Of a stretch of 64,000 bases of DNA, positions 1 to 8,669 are shown piece after piece. Position 1 is the first letter of the stretch. Each line of letters starts with the position of its first letter. The notes beneath the pieces were generated by a model. It made no database searches. It saw nothing but the letters and a program-made list of their open reading frames with translations, and was not told the origin of the DNA. Origin of the DNA: Gp13-AA77 sp035578005 (lineage in GTDB: Bacteria; Acidobacteriota; Terriglobia; UBA7540); NCBI GenBank assembly GCA_035578005.1, contig DATJYK010000392.1, forward strand, positions 1 through 64,000, in the 5' to 3' direction. The position numbers and the translations under genes were made by a program.

Positions 1-59
1 TCCGGGACGCTGGGTGGCAGCAGATAGGCTTGCTCAGGATTGTAGGCTCGAAATCTCAT
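1..59 (-). CDS. IS1182-family transposase, N-terminal fragment (cut by window edge)
   Basis: Reading the minus strand from the ATG at 59 gives a peptide beginning MRFRAYNPEQAYLLPPSV, which matches the characteristic N-terminus I know from IS1182-type DDE transposases. A strong ribosome-binding site (GGAGGTG) lies 8-9 bases upstream on the minus strand. Only about 19 codons are inside the window; the rest lies to the left of base 1. The call rests on a short but distinctive motif, so the family is likely and the integrity of the gene is unknown. If an IS element is present, its terminal inverted repeat should fall between about 60 and 250. Confidence 0.7.
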   Translation of the reverse strand, partial: MRFRAYNPEQAYLLPPSVP

Positions 60-596
60 AAACAGGACACCTCCACTGCTATTATCGCCGAGGTGTCAAG
101 AGGGGTGGCTTTCGAGAGCTGAGTTCTCACACAGACTCTTCTCAGCCCCGCCGAATCTCGTGAAACCGCGCCTTTTGTGTTCCGCTCGCGGTGCGGCTTG
201 CCGACGGCAAGCTGCACCGCGAGCGGAACAGGTCAAATATCCGACGAACCTTGTAACGGCGGGGCTGAAGCCCCGCCCTTTCCGAATCCTGGTGAAAAAT
301 GCAGGTCAGGTGCGCGACTTCTCAATTCTCACCTCACCTCCAGAAGCCGCAGGGCGTGTGTGGCGGGGGTGCGCTACGCTCGTATGGATTTCGGCTGGAG
401 ATGCCTGGATGAATCGATGGCACTTTTCGGCCTGAAACTTCGCCTCTTATTATGAGGGCTCAAGTGTGGGAGCGGCGCGGGAACTATCGCTTGGACGGCC
501 GTCCGGTGGCTTTGCGCAAGGGATCCGAATCCGACAAACTGTTCGGGTGTATGAGACGGAGTGCAGCCTCGAGGGTTTAGCTGGGAGGAGCCGATT
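60..596. other. Non-coding stretch with two palindromes
   Basis: No convincing gene lies here. Two palindromes are visible: a 25-bp near-perfect inverted repeat at 179-203/205-229 with one mismatch, and a 9-bp perfect stem at 258-266/269-277 of the type GGCGGGGCT-GA-AGCCCCGCC. Short open frames across this stretch overlap the palindromes, lack ribosome-binding sites and show no recognisable protein. The region separates the leftward transposase gene from the rightward FG-GAP gene, so both promoters should lie in it; I could not identify either. Confidence 0.6.
179..229. repeat. 25-bp inverted repeat, possible hairpin or IS-end element
   Basis: The left arm 179-203 and right arm 205-229 are reverse complements with a single mismatch and almost no spacer, which would give a very stable cruciform or RNA hairpin. 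It lies about 120 bp upstream of the IS1182-type start codon, so it may belong to the element's end or be an independent extragenic palindrome. Confidence 0.8.
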
Positions 597-3273
597 ATGA
601 ACGCGAAGGTACTGGCGCCGAGCAAGAGACGGCTCAGGCATGTCGCCCTCGGGCTTATGGTCATCCTGGGGATCTCGTGGTCGGGCCGCGCGGCCCAGAA
701 TCCGATACCCCTGGTCAACCTGCCTTTGGTCCCCGACCATGCTCTGCCAGGCGGGCCGGCCTTCACGCTCACGGTGAACGGCACGGGATTTGTGTCAGGC
801 GCACAGGTGAATTGGAACGGCAGCGCGCGCGAGACACAGTTCATCTCAAGCTCGCAATTGACGGCCACCATTGAGGCCACGGATGTGGCAACCGCCGGCA
901 CGGCATCTGTGACCGTAACCAATCCAGGGCCGGGCGGCGGGACGTCTAACGTGGCCTTCTTCGCGATCACCGAGACCACGGCGTCAGTAGCTTTTAGCTC
1001 GTCATCAGTCACTACGGGTGTGGGACCGGCTGCTATCGTGGCGGCGGACTTTAACCGTGACGGCAAACTCGATTTGGCCACTGCCAACGGCGGCGACAAC
1101 AGCGTTTCGATTCTGCTTGGCAATGGTGACGGCACCTTCCAAGCCCATGTTGATTACCCTACCAGCGCGGGTCCCACCACCATCCTGACGGGTGATTTCA
1201 ATCATGACGGCAAGCTCGATCTCGTCGCCGGAAGCTCGATTTTGCTTGGCAACGGTGATGGCACGTTCCAGCCTCTTACATCCGTAGCGATCACCGGGTC
1301 GGTCGCCGCTGATTTCAACGGCGACGGCAACCTTGATCTCGCAGCCACCGTGCAGAGCGACACCACCGGGACCAGCACCATTTCTGTCGCGCTCGGCAAA
1401 GGCGACGGCACATTCCAAGCTCCAGTGAGCTCTGCAAGCCCGGTGCAAATGTTTGGCTCCGGCACGCTTTCGGCGACGGCCGGCGACTTCAACGGCGATG
1501 GCAAGCTGGACATCGCCGTGACTAGCGGGTTTATTGATGGGCAGGATTACGGAAGCCTCTTCGTGCTATTGGGAAACGGTGATGGGACGTTTCAGGCCGG
1601 GCGCTTGGTGGCCGGATTGGGTGTGGCGGGCATCCCCCAATTCTTTAACCCCATCTGGGTGGGGCTCGGCGACCTGAACGGCGACGGCAAGCTGGACCTC
1701 GCCATGACGAGCTGTTATACCCGCGACATAGTTGCGGCCTTGTATCCCGTGCTTCTGGGGAACGACGATGGCACCTTCAGCGTCGCCACCGGTGGGCCGT
1801 CCAGCGTAGACGCGGCGTGTCCCAACTCGGGAGCCATCGGGGACCTCAACAGTGACGGCAGGCTTGACTTGGTGGCCGTGAATCCGCCAATGTTCCCCGA
1901 GTTCCCCGGTCCTGACGACAACACGGTTTCCGTGTTGCTCGGAAACGGAGACGGCAGTCTTCAGACGCCCGTGGAGTTCCCCACCGGTTCCTATCCCTAT
2001 TCGGTGACGGTAGGCGACTTTAACAATGACGGCGGGCTGGACCTCGCCGTCGCAAACTGGATGGACAACACGGTTTCAATCTTGCTGCGGCAGCCGACAC
2101 CGCCTGTACCTATCGTTCTCTCGGTTGCGGCCTTGCAATTTGGGAACACGAACGTAGGCTCGTCCAGCGCGGCGGAAGCCGTGACACTTACAAACACCAG
2201 CGGTATGCCGGTGACCGTTACCCGCATTTCCGCAACCGGCGACTTCAGTCAAACCAACAACTGTGGAGGGTCGCTGGGCTCGGCTGTGAGCTGCACGGTC
2301 TCCGTCACGTTCACGCCGACAGCCTCCGGTCACGATCTCGTATGACGGCCTGGGCAGCCCGCAAAGCATCGCTCTTGCAGGGACTGGCCTGGCCGTGGAA
2401 TTGGCCCTGTCGCCAAGCACGCTTGCCTTTAGCGCTGAGCTGGTGGGCACGTCGTCCAAGGCTTCGCCCGTGACGGCAACCAACAGCAGCAACGAAGCGC
2501 TGACGATCACTTCGATTACAGTGTCGGGACCGAACGCCCAAGACTTCGCGATTCAGTCCGGTACCACCTGCAGCGCCGGAATGGCCGTGGCGGCCGGCAA
2601 GGCCTGCACGATCAGTCTCGTCTTTACTCCCTCGGCAGGCGGAGCCCGCAACGCCACCTTGACGATTACTGATGGTGCGAGTAACGGCCCAGCCGCCACT
2701 CAGACGGTGGCATTGAGCGGGACCGGCCAGGATTTCACGATCGGACCGTACGTGCTGTCGACGACAGTGTTTCCTGGTGCGGGCACCAGCTATCCGTTCG
2801 CCGTCGCCCCGTTGGGTGGGTTCGCTCAGGAGGTGCAGTTGAGTTGTAGCGGCATGCCCGCTCAGTCGAATTGTTCGATGAATCCCGCCTCAGTAACCCT
2901 GGATGGCAGGAGCCAGGCTTCGGTGGTGATGCAGGTAACCACCACGCAGGCTTCCCACACAGGCCCACGGCTGGGCTCTCCGGGTGAGTGGCCGCGGTTG
3001 CGTCCCTTGACCGCGCTGAGCCTTGCGCTCCTTGGTCTACTCGCGATCCTGGCGCTTTCACAGACGGGACGGCGAGGACGTAACTGGCGCACACTGGCCT
3101 CTGCCGCGGTCATCATGGCACTGGTCATGGTTTGGGTCGCGTGTGGCAGCAACTCGTCAGTCAGCACCCCACCCCCCTCGGGAGGAACGCCGGCGGGCAC
3201 CTATACCTTGACCGTGACTGCGACCTCCGGGAGCCTTAGCCACTCCGTCACAACCCAATTGGTTGTGCGGTAG
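597..3273 (+). pseudogene. FG-GAP/VCBS-repeat and choice-of-anchor-D surface protein, frameshifted
   Basis: The start is the ATG at 597, preceded by GGGAGGAG and followed by a signal peptide (KRRLRHVALGLMVILGISWSG). An IPT/TIG-like domain (about residues 35-125) precedes roughly seven FG-GAP/VCBS repeats with calcium-binding DxNxDGxxD loops, then a choice-of-anchor-D domain. Frame 597-2345 stops inside that domain just after FTPTASG. The missing continuation (TISYDGLGSPQSIALAGTG) resumes at about 2332 in another frame and runs to 3273. It contains a second anchor-D domain, two hydrophobic segments and a C-terminal Ig-like tail. A short non-triplet deletion near 2328-2332 explains this. The protein would be exported and envelope-bound. 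Either the gene is broken or the assembly has an indel. Confidence 0.8.
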
Positions 3274-3393
3274 TTGTCGATTGCCCCAGTGCGGAGCGTC
3301 GCAAGCGCGTGGGACATTGCTTTCAGGCCCGGGCGAGCGGGCGTAGCGCTCGCTTTCAGCCCTGCGGTTGTCTCGGGAATGGAATTGAAAGGC

Positions 3394-3418
3394 CGCAGGG
3401 CCAAGAACGGGCCCTGCG
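3394..3418. repeat. Palindrome between convergent genes
   Basis: The arms CGCAGGGCC (3394-3402) and GGCCCTGCG (3410-3418) form a 9-bp stem with a 7-base loop. It sits between the stop of the rightward FG-GAP gene and the stop of the leftward gene ending at 3473, where a bidirectional terminator or an extragenic palindrome is expected. No T-tract follows on either strand, so intrinsic termination is uncertain. Confidence 0.5.
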
Positions 3419-3472
3419 CTACACCCCGCTCGACGCGCACGATCAATCGCGATTCCGATGTTCCGGGCGCCG

Positions 3473-4534
3473 CTAGTTGGCGCTGCGGGGAAGGGTGTAA
3501 TACTGGTAGGACATCTTCCAAGAGAAGTCGCTGCCGGGCTCGATTGTCATCGTGATAAAAGGTTCCAGCGACAGAACCGCTCGAATAGACCACAAGTTGA
3601 GTTTGGTTAACGGATGGTCTCCGGTTATCGTCATGCCGGCTCCCACCCTGCGATTCTCAATGCGGATCTCGTTATCCCGAGGACTGCTGCCGAAGCCTTG
3701 CAACAGGGTTTGCACCATGTCCTCATTCTGAAGAACCTTGGTGTACAGAAATTGGTCTCCCTTAATTTCAGCAAGCCCGGAGTCGAGCGGCTCAGGCGTC
3801 CGAATCTGGAAGGGAACGGAAATGGTGAAATCCGGGCCGGGAGGCTGCCGGTCGAGCACGAGAAAATTATGATTGTAGACGTCGCTGTGAATGGCGCGCC
3901 GCCCGGTGTTCTTCAGTGTATTTTCCAACACCATTTCCGGTTTCCCCTCGATGAGGCGGACCGTCTTCCGGTAGACATAACCGTAGCCTGAAGAGGGATC
4001 GCTGAGTTCCTGCATAAATTCCACCGAGTCGTGATGCTGCTCGACGGTCCATTTGCCCGAGTCGACGATCTCATACTGCTTGACGTAATCGTATTTCGGC
4101 GCGTCCTTTCGCAGCACTCCGACGCCGATCTTGATAAACGTGCCGCCAACTTTGGCCTCGTCCCATCCGAGCGCCGAGCCATTCGTCTGGAATTCCTCGA
4201 CCGGACCCGAAGCCGCCGAGCAGGGCGAAGCGATGATTTCACTGCCTGCGTAACGGTAGTCATGCACCTTGGGGTCGACCGAGTTGAACCACGGGCCGTA
4301 GTAGTGGTGCCCTTTGTACTCCAAGCTGAGGATCCCTCCTGACCAGTCAAAGCGGGTGCCGCGATAAAATCCTTTTGCCGCATCGGGCAGGTACAGCTTC
4401 ACACGAATCTGTCCGTTGGTGATCTCGGCCTGCGGAAAGTCGGCCGCCATGAGTGCCCAGCCAACTGGGAGTCCGAACAGCACAACACATGTCAGCATTG
4501 CAGCTAATTTCATATCCAAGAGTGAGATCATCAC
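3473..4534 (-). CDS. Exported protein of galactose-mutarotase-like appearance
   Basis: A 353-residue protein with a hydrophobic N-terminal segment (KLAAMLTCVVLFGLPVGWALMAA) that should act as a signal peptide. GAGAGGG stands about 7 bases before the ATG at 4534; an inner ATG at 4513 lacks such a site. The body is rich in beta strands. Phrases such as ITNGQIRVKLYLPD, GGILSLEYKGHHYYGPWF and NHNFLVLDRQPPG recall the aldose-1-epimerase/galactose-mutarotase fold seen in carbohydrate-active proteins, but I cannot place catalytic residues. It stands alone, divergent from the 4881-8433 operon. A periplasmic role with sugars is inference only. Confidence 0.55.
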   Translation of the reverse strand: MMISLLDMKLAAMLTCVVLFGLPVGWALMAADFPQAEITNGQIRVKLYLPDAAKGFYRGTRFDWSGGILSLEYKGHHYYGPWFNSVDPKVHDYRYAGSEIIASPCSAASGPVEEFQTNGSALGWDEAKVGGTFIKIGVGVLRKDAPKYDYVKQYEIVDSGKWTVEQHHDSVEFMQELSDPSSGYGYVYRKTVRLIEGKPEMVLENTLKNTGRRAIHSDVYNHNFLVLDRQPPGPDFTISVPFQIRTPEPLDSGLAEIKGDQFLYTKVLQNEDMVQTLLQGFGSSPRDNEIRIENRRVGAGMTITGDHPLTKLNLWSIRAVLSLEPFITMTIEPGSDFSWKMSYQYYTLPRSAN

Positions 4535-4880
4535 AGTACCCTCTCAAGAAGAACGGCTCCCGCCAACGGCCTGCTGGCACCCCATCCGTCGACATCGGCG
4601 GCCTTAAACCTGAGAGATGATAACAGAATCCAAGATCGACGCGGTACCGGATCGAGGCCCGGATTGGGCTTGGTGGTTTTCAGCCACCGATGGTGGTATT
4701 TGGCCACCAGAACCGCCTCGAGGATTCCTATTTGCAACTCCTTTGCCAGCATCGAGAGCGCGGTACGGCGAAGCCACACAAGCACATAGCGTAGGCTCCG
4801 ATCCAAGCTTCCTATTTGGGCCAGGAAATGCCTACGCGAAAACCGCCTTCACAAACTGTTCGCTTCGGAGGGGTGCCCAG

Positions 4881-6017
4881 ATGCGATGCCAGTCGTCTAC
4901 CGTTTCCGGATCGATGCGGCAGGTTTGTCTTTCACTGTTTTTTGTCCTCGTGTTCACCGGCCTTGCCTTCGCAGCGCGGGAGGTGCTTTCCCCGGGCTTG
5001 CAGATCGCGGTTCGGCTGGACTCGACGATCAGCACGAAAGACCAACAGTATCACTACCAGTATTTCAGCCCCATTCTCACCGGCACGCTTGACCAGGATG
5101 TGGTAACCGGCGACGGCCGCGTGGCAGTTCCAGCGGGTTCCACGATCAAGCTGGCCATTTCCGATTTTCACCGCGCCGGGCATGTGACAGGGCGGGCCCG
5201 CCTGCGCCTGCGCCTTTATTCCGTGGTTCTGTCAGACGGCTCCGAACTGCCGCTCGATGGCTATCCGACCGTAGGTTCCAAACCTAAGTCGGACAAGGAA
5301 GGTACGTATCACGGCAACCACGGCTTGGTGAAAGACGCCGGATTTGACTTCACTGCAATCGCCGTCGGCGCTGGCACGGGATTCGCGGTCGGGGGGCCAC
5401 TAGGGCTTCCGATCGGCGCAGCCGGTGGTTTGCTGACTGCGGGAGTCTGGACCGTAGCGCGCCGCGGCCCCGACCTTACCATCCCGGCCGGCACTGTGCT
5501 TTCGTTCACTCTGGGCCGGCCCGCCTCCGTCTGGCTGCCTGACCGCCCGGTGCCCTCAGAGCGCGCGATGGCCTCGGAGGGCACGGTCGCCCAGGGCACG
5601 CTTGCAGCCTATTCGAGCTCGCCGTCCCCGTGTGCGGCCTGGGGTTGCGGCGCAGTGGTTCCGCCCTCTCGCGATTTGTTGAATTTGATGGACTCATCTG
5701 GCGATCCTAAAGCGGTTCTTGAACAGCTCGATCACTTGAACTATCGTAACCGTCCGGACACGGATAAGGTGTTCGTAGCCTATCTCCGCGGTGTCAATGA
5801 GCTGCGCCTGTCGCATCCCAAGAAAGCTGTTGACAGCCTGAAAGAGGCGTACGAGGGCGCCCGATCGCTCAACTTACCCTACTCTGCCCGAGCCGAAATC
5901 GCCGACAGCTTGGTTTTGGCGCTCAAAGAAAGCTCCACGAATTGGGAAGCAAACCCGCTGATGCAAGATCCGATTTTGCAGGCCGCCCTGGTGCAGCCGG
6001 CGGGAGGCGCGCGATGA
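4881..6017 (+). CDS. Exported TrbI/VirB10-like protein
   Basis: I start this gene at the ATG at 4881 because GGAGGG precedes it by 8 bases and a signal peptide follows (QVCLSLFFVLVFTGLAFA). Residues about 40-225 resemble the C-terminal beta-barrel of VirB10/TrbI secretion-channel proteins: a phrase on tunable expression of stored structure (LTGTLDQDVVTGDGRVAVPAGSTI), a GHVTGRARLRLRLY strand, a glycine-rich hydrophobic stretch (about 165-190), then LTIPAGTVLSF. The last 80 residues look helical and TPR-like. The cytoplasmic and transmembrane N-terminus of true VirB10 is replaced by a signal peptide, so it would be wholly exported. The gene overlaps the next by 4 bases (ATGA). Function is not established. 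Confidence 0.55.
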   Translation: MRCQSSTVSGSMRQVCLSLFFVLVFTGLAFAAREVLSPGLQIAVRLDSTISTKDQQYHYQYFSPILTGTLDQDVVTGDGRVAVPAGSTIKLAISDFHRAGHVTGRARLRLRLYSVVLSDGSELPLDGYPTVGSKPKSDKEGTYHGNHGLVKDAGFDFTAIAVGAGTGFAVGGPLGLPIGAAGGLLTAGVWTVARRGPDLTIPAGTVLSFTLGRPASVWLPDRPVPSERAMASEGTVAQGTLAAYSSSPSPCAAWGCGAVVPPSRDLLNLMDSSGDPKAVLEQLDHLNYRNRPDTDKVFVAYLRGVNELRLSHPKKAVDSLKEAYEGARSLNLPYSARAEIADSLVLALKESSTNWEANPLMQDPILQAALVQPAGGAR

Positions 6018-7135
6018 CGCGCCCCGTCTGTCTGCTCGCTGTTTTCGCCGCGACGGCTATTCCGGCGGTGGCGCAGCAACCTGCGTCCGGTGCGGGTGAG
6101 GACCTCGACCAAACACGCACCAGCCGAGTGATCGTCCCGTGGCGGCACTTCGGACCGCAAGCGGGAGGCCCGTCAGCAACTTCTAACTCTGCACAGAACC
6201 TGGTCCTGCGGCCGGTCAGTTTCAATCCCGCTGCGGCGCAGCCAGCCGATGCAGGCACCGCGGCGGATGCTCCTCCTGCCTCCTCAATGGATGCCCTGAC
6301 GGCCGTCTCGAATCTCTCGGCGGACTACCAGAAGCGTGAACAAGACCGGCAGGAGCGGCTCCGTGAGTTTGAAGCTGCCAGCCACAACGATCCCAGCAAT
6401 CCAACTTCGCAAGCCCTAGCGGATATCGAAACCACCCGGCTCCTGCTAGAGGGCGAGCAGGATCGCATGCAAAGCTCCGAACAACTCTCGCATGCGTTCA
6501 GGGAACTTGCCACCAAACTGGACACGCACACGAGCCAGCTCAAGGCATTGCTGAAGGCACGGAAAGAAATGGCGCAGCAATCCGACGCTGAGATTGCCCG
6601 AATCAATGCCGAGACTCCGGACATCAGCTTGGCTCTCAAGAATCTGGCCCTCCTGCCGGCCGGAGCCGAAAATGATCAGTTCATGCAGCGCCTGGCAGCC
6701 CGGCTGGACCACTTGGATCAGGTGCTGAAGACCGACCAGACGCAGGACCAGCAGGCTCATCGGCAGATTGCGGATTTGGAAGCCGAAGAGCGCGAGATGG
6801 GTCAAGCCTCTTACCAGGCGCGAGCCAAGGCCGCCGAATTAACCACGGCCTCCCAGCAAGCTAAAGTGAATCAAGACCTGCTGGCGAACCGGCTCGAATT
6901 CTCCACGGCGCGTCAGCGCGCCCTGGACGAGATTTCGAGCGCGAGCCAGGCCCTGGCCGCGCTGGGCACATTACACGAGGAACCTGCCGTGCAGCAGGCT
7001 GCGCTGGGTGGTGTTCAGCAGCAGCCGGCCGCCACACCAGGGGTCGACGCCGCGCAGGTGGATGCCTTGCGCGCCTGCATCCGGCGCACGGGTGATGTCG
7101 CAGCCTGTCGCGCGTCCGGAGGTGAACAGAAATGA
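6014..7135 (+). CDS. Exported coiled-coil protein
   Basis: The ATG at 6014 overlaps the previous stop codon (ATGA), and a signal peptide follows directly (PVCLLAVFAATAIPAVAQQ). Of 373 residues, about 100-320 are a long, charged, Gln/Glu/Ala-rich helical region with heptad-like spacing (KREQDRQERLREFEA, ETTRLLLEGEQDRM, DLEAEEREMGQASYQ). The C-terminus has two cysteines (DALRACIRRTGDVAACRAS) that could form a disulfide. Position in the operon resembles that of TrbJ/VirB5-type periplasmic coiled-coil proteins, but the sequence does not show their signature, so that comparison is inference from context. It is translationally coupled on both sides. Confidence 0.6.
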   Translation: MTRPVCLLAVFAATAIPAVAQQPASGAGEDLDQTRTSRVIVPWRHFGPQAGGPSATSNSAQNLVLRPVSFNPAAAQPADAGTAADAPPASSMDALTAVSNLSADYQKREQDRQERLREFEAASHNDPSNPTSQALADIETTRLLLEGEQDRMQSSEQLSHAFRELATKLDTHTSQLKALLKARKEMAQQSDAEIARINAETPDISLALKNLALLPAGAENDQFMQRLAARLDHLDQVLKTDQTQDQQAHRQIADLEAEEREMGQASYQARAKAAELTTASQQAKVNQDLLANRLEFSTARQRALDEISSASQALAALGTLHEEPAVQQAALGGVQQQPAATPGVDAAQVDALRACIRRTGDVAACRASGGEQK

Positions 7136-7518
7136 GGGCCAAGATCGCAATTTGGTTAATTCTCGGCGCCGTCCTTGCGCCCGCGCTGTGGGCCCAGGAA
7201 TCACCAAGCAAACCGTCACCCTATGGAACTGAAGCACTGCGCACGCGGCGCGTGCAGCTTTTCGTTATGGAAGGTCAGGAGCCCTTGAAAGAAATGGCCG
7301 GAAACATCTACGAATTCGCCACGGACTCCGAGCACTGCCGGGTGATCTCCGGCTCCCAGGCCTGCGGCCTGCCGTCCAACTCCCTTTCGGGCGGAACACT
7401 TGAGCAGGTCTTTGATTATTACGTCCGTCAACCGATCAACAAGGCTGTGGATCAACAGCAACCCGCCGTACACAAGCAAGACTGGAATTGGGATTCGGAC
7501 TCGAAGCCGGGCCGTTGA
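7132..7518 (+). CDS. Small exported protein of unknown function
   Basis: This 128-residue protein starts at an ATG overlapping the previous stop (ATGA) and has a clear signal peptide ending near ALWAQE. The mature part is short, with two cysteines spaced for a disulfide (SEHCRVISGSQACGLPSN) and a polar C-terminus. I do not recognise the family. Translational coupling and shared export signals suggest it works with the coiled-coil and TrbI/VirB10-like proteins in the periplasm. Confidence 0.55.
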   Translation: MRAKIAIWLILGAVLAPALWAQESPSKPSPYGTEALRTRRVQLFVMEGQEPLKEMAGNIYEFATDSEHCRVISGSQACGLPSNSLSGGTLEQVFDYYVRQPINKAVDQQQPAVHKQDWNWDSDSKPGR

Positions 7519-7539
7519 CCCGATTAGTGGTGATCCGCC

Positions 7540-8433
7540 GTGATTCACGCTCTCGTGTTCGCCGCGGCACTTGCGGGAGAGTACGCAGCGGAACCTTCGC
7601 TGCGCACTCGACCGATGGCGTCCGCACAGGCTGTCCCAGGTGGCGGCAGTTTGGGGCCGCAGACGGCGCAAGCCCTTAACACCACGGACTCGTCGTCAGA
7701 CCCTGAAGTACACCGCATCGAATCGATCCTGCAAAGAATGCAGCGGGATCCGGCGACGCGCCAGAAGCTATATGATGACGTTGATTCGGTTATCCGCGCG
7801 GTTCGAAACAGCCAACCCATTCCTGACAACTTGAGGGTAGGTTATGGCCTGCCCGTCACTGAGCATCGAGCGCAGCCTAACTTGGTTGCTACTCTTCAAC
7901 CGCCCGCGGTTACTCCGCTGCCGTTCCCCGGCAGCTCGCTGTCCCCGCAGCCAACGTTGCCACCACCTGGTGTCCAACCCCTTCCCGACCGGCTTGGCAG
8001 GCTTCTGAGCCCAATCGGTAGCCCGCTAGATCCGGCGGTGGTGAAACGTCTCATCCACTGGGCACAGGCAAACGACTGCCCTATTCAATTGGCGCTGGCC
8101 ACGGCCTGGCGCGAATCTGAAATGTCACTGCATCCGCCGCGGGGCTCCTCCGGGGAAATTGGCATGATGCAGATCATGCCGGAGCGGGCTCGTTTGGAAG
8201 GCGTCGACCCCGCGCGCCTCGAAGACCCTGAAACCAACATGTGGCTGGGAACCAAGCTCCTGGGGCGCTACTATAAGCAGCAGGGCAGCGTCGCGCGCGC
8301 CGCCATGATGTATGTTGCAGGCCCCGGCGTCTTTGAAAAGACCTATGGCCCAGACCTGCGAAACTACATTGCCCGGTACTCTTCTTCAGTGGCGAATTTC
8401 GCCACCTATTTTGGGACGTATCTGAATTTCTAG
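7540..8433 (+). CDS. Lytic transglycosylase, SLT domain (VirB1-like)
   Basis: The reading frame opens at a GTG at 7540, 21 bases after the preceding stop. Residues about 165-285 form an SLT-type lytic transglycosylase domain: ALATAWRESEMSLHP contains the expected catalytic glutamate, followed by GEIGMMQIMPERAR, the usual G(A/E)xGxMQ(I/L)MP block, and the later AAMMYVAGPG helix (normally AAYNAGPG). The enzyme would cleave the glycan strands of peptidoglycan, opening the wall for an envelope structure. The N-terminal 150 residues are Pro-rich linker. The signal sequence (ALVFAAALAGEYAAE) is short, so the true start could differ. It ends the four-gene exported operon. Confidence 0.8.
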   Translation: MIHALVFAAALAGEYAAEPSLRTRPMASAQAVPGGGSLGPQTAQALNTTDSSSDPEVHRIESILQRMQRDPATRQKLYDDVDSVIRAVRNSQPIPDNLRVGYGLPVTEHRAQPNLVATLQPPAVTPLPFPGSSLSPQPTLPPPGVQPLPDRLGRLLSPIGSPLDPAVVKRLIHWAQANDCPIQLALATAWRESEMSLHPPRGSSGEIGMMQIMPERARLEGVDPARLEDPETNMWLGTKLLGRYYKQQGSVARAAMMYVAGPGVFEKTYGPDLRNYIARYSSSVANFATYFGTYLNF

Positions 8434-8435
8434 TG

Positions 8436-8611
8436 TGGTGTCCCGTCTAATTTTTGACAACCCCCTCACCCCCGGCCCCTCTCCCCCAAGGGGGCGAGGG
8501 GAGTACGCTTTGGGACTCAGGGCATCAAACGAACTCCCCTCGCCCCCTTGGGGGAGAGGGGCCGGGGGTGAGGGGGTTGTATTGTCAACAATTGCGTGGG
8601 ACAGGACACCA
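8436..8611. repeat. MITE-like element with 48-bp perfect inverted repeat
   Basis: Two 48-base arms, 8457-8504 and 8533-8580, are exact reverse complements separated by 28 bases. Outside them the termini TGGTGTCC (8436-8443) and GGACACCA (8604-8611) are also inverted, and TTGACAA/TTGTCAA pairs lie between. A GTG triplet flanks both ends (8433-8435 and 8612-8614), which could be a 3-bp target duplication. It contains no gene. It sits between convergent genes and would also form a strong hairpin in either transcript. Confidence 0.85.
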
Positions 8612-8669
8612 GTGTATCGCGCTCGTGCCGGGCGCAATCTCAGGCGCGCAGGCGTGCGACCAACGCAAG

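Noticed and set aside
374..1135. 253-residue minus-strand frame opposite the FG-GAP gene
   Set aside because: It mirrors the FG-GAP coding strand in high-GC DNA, has no recognisable domain and no ribosome-binding site.
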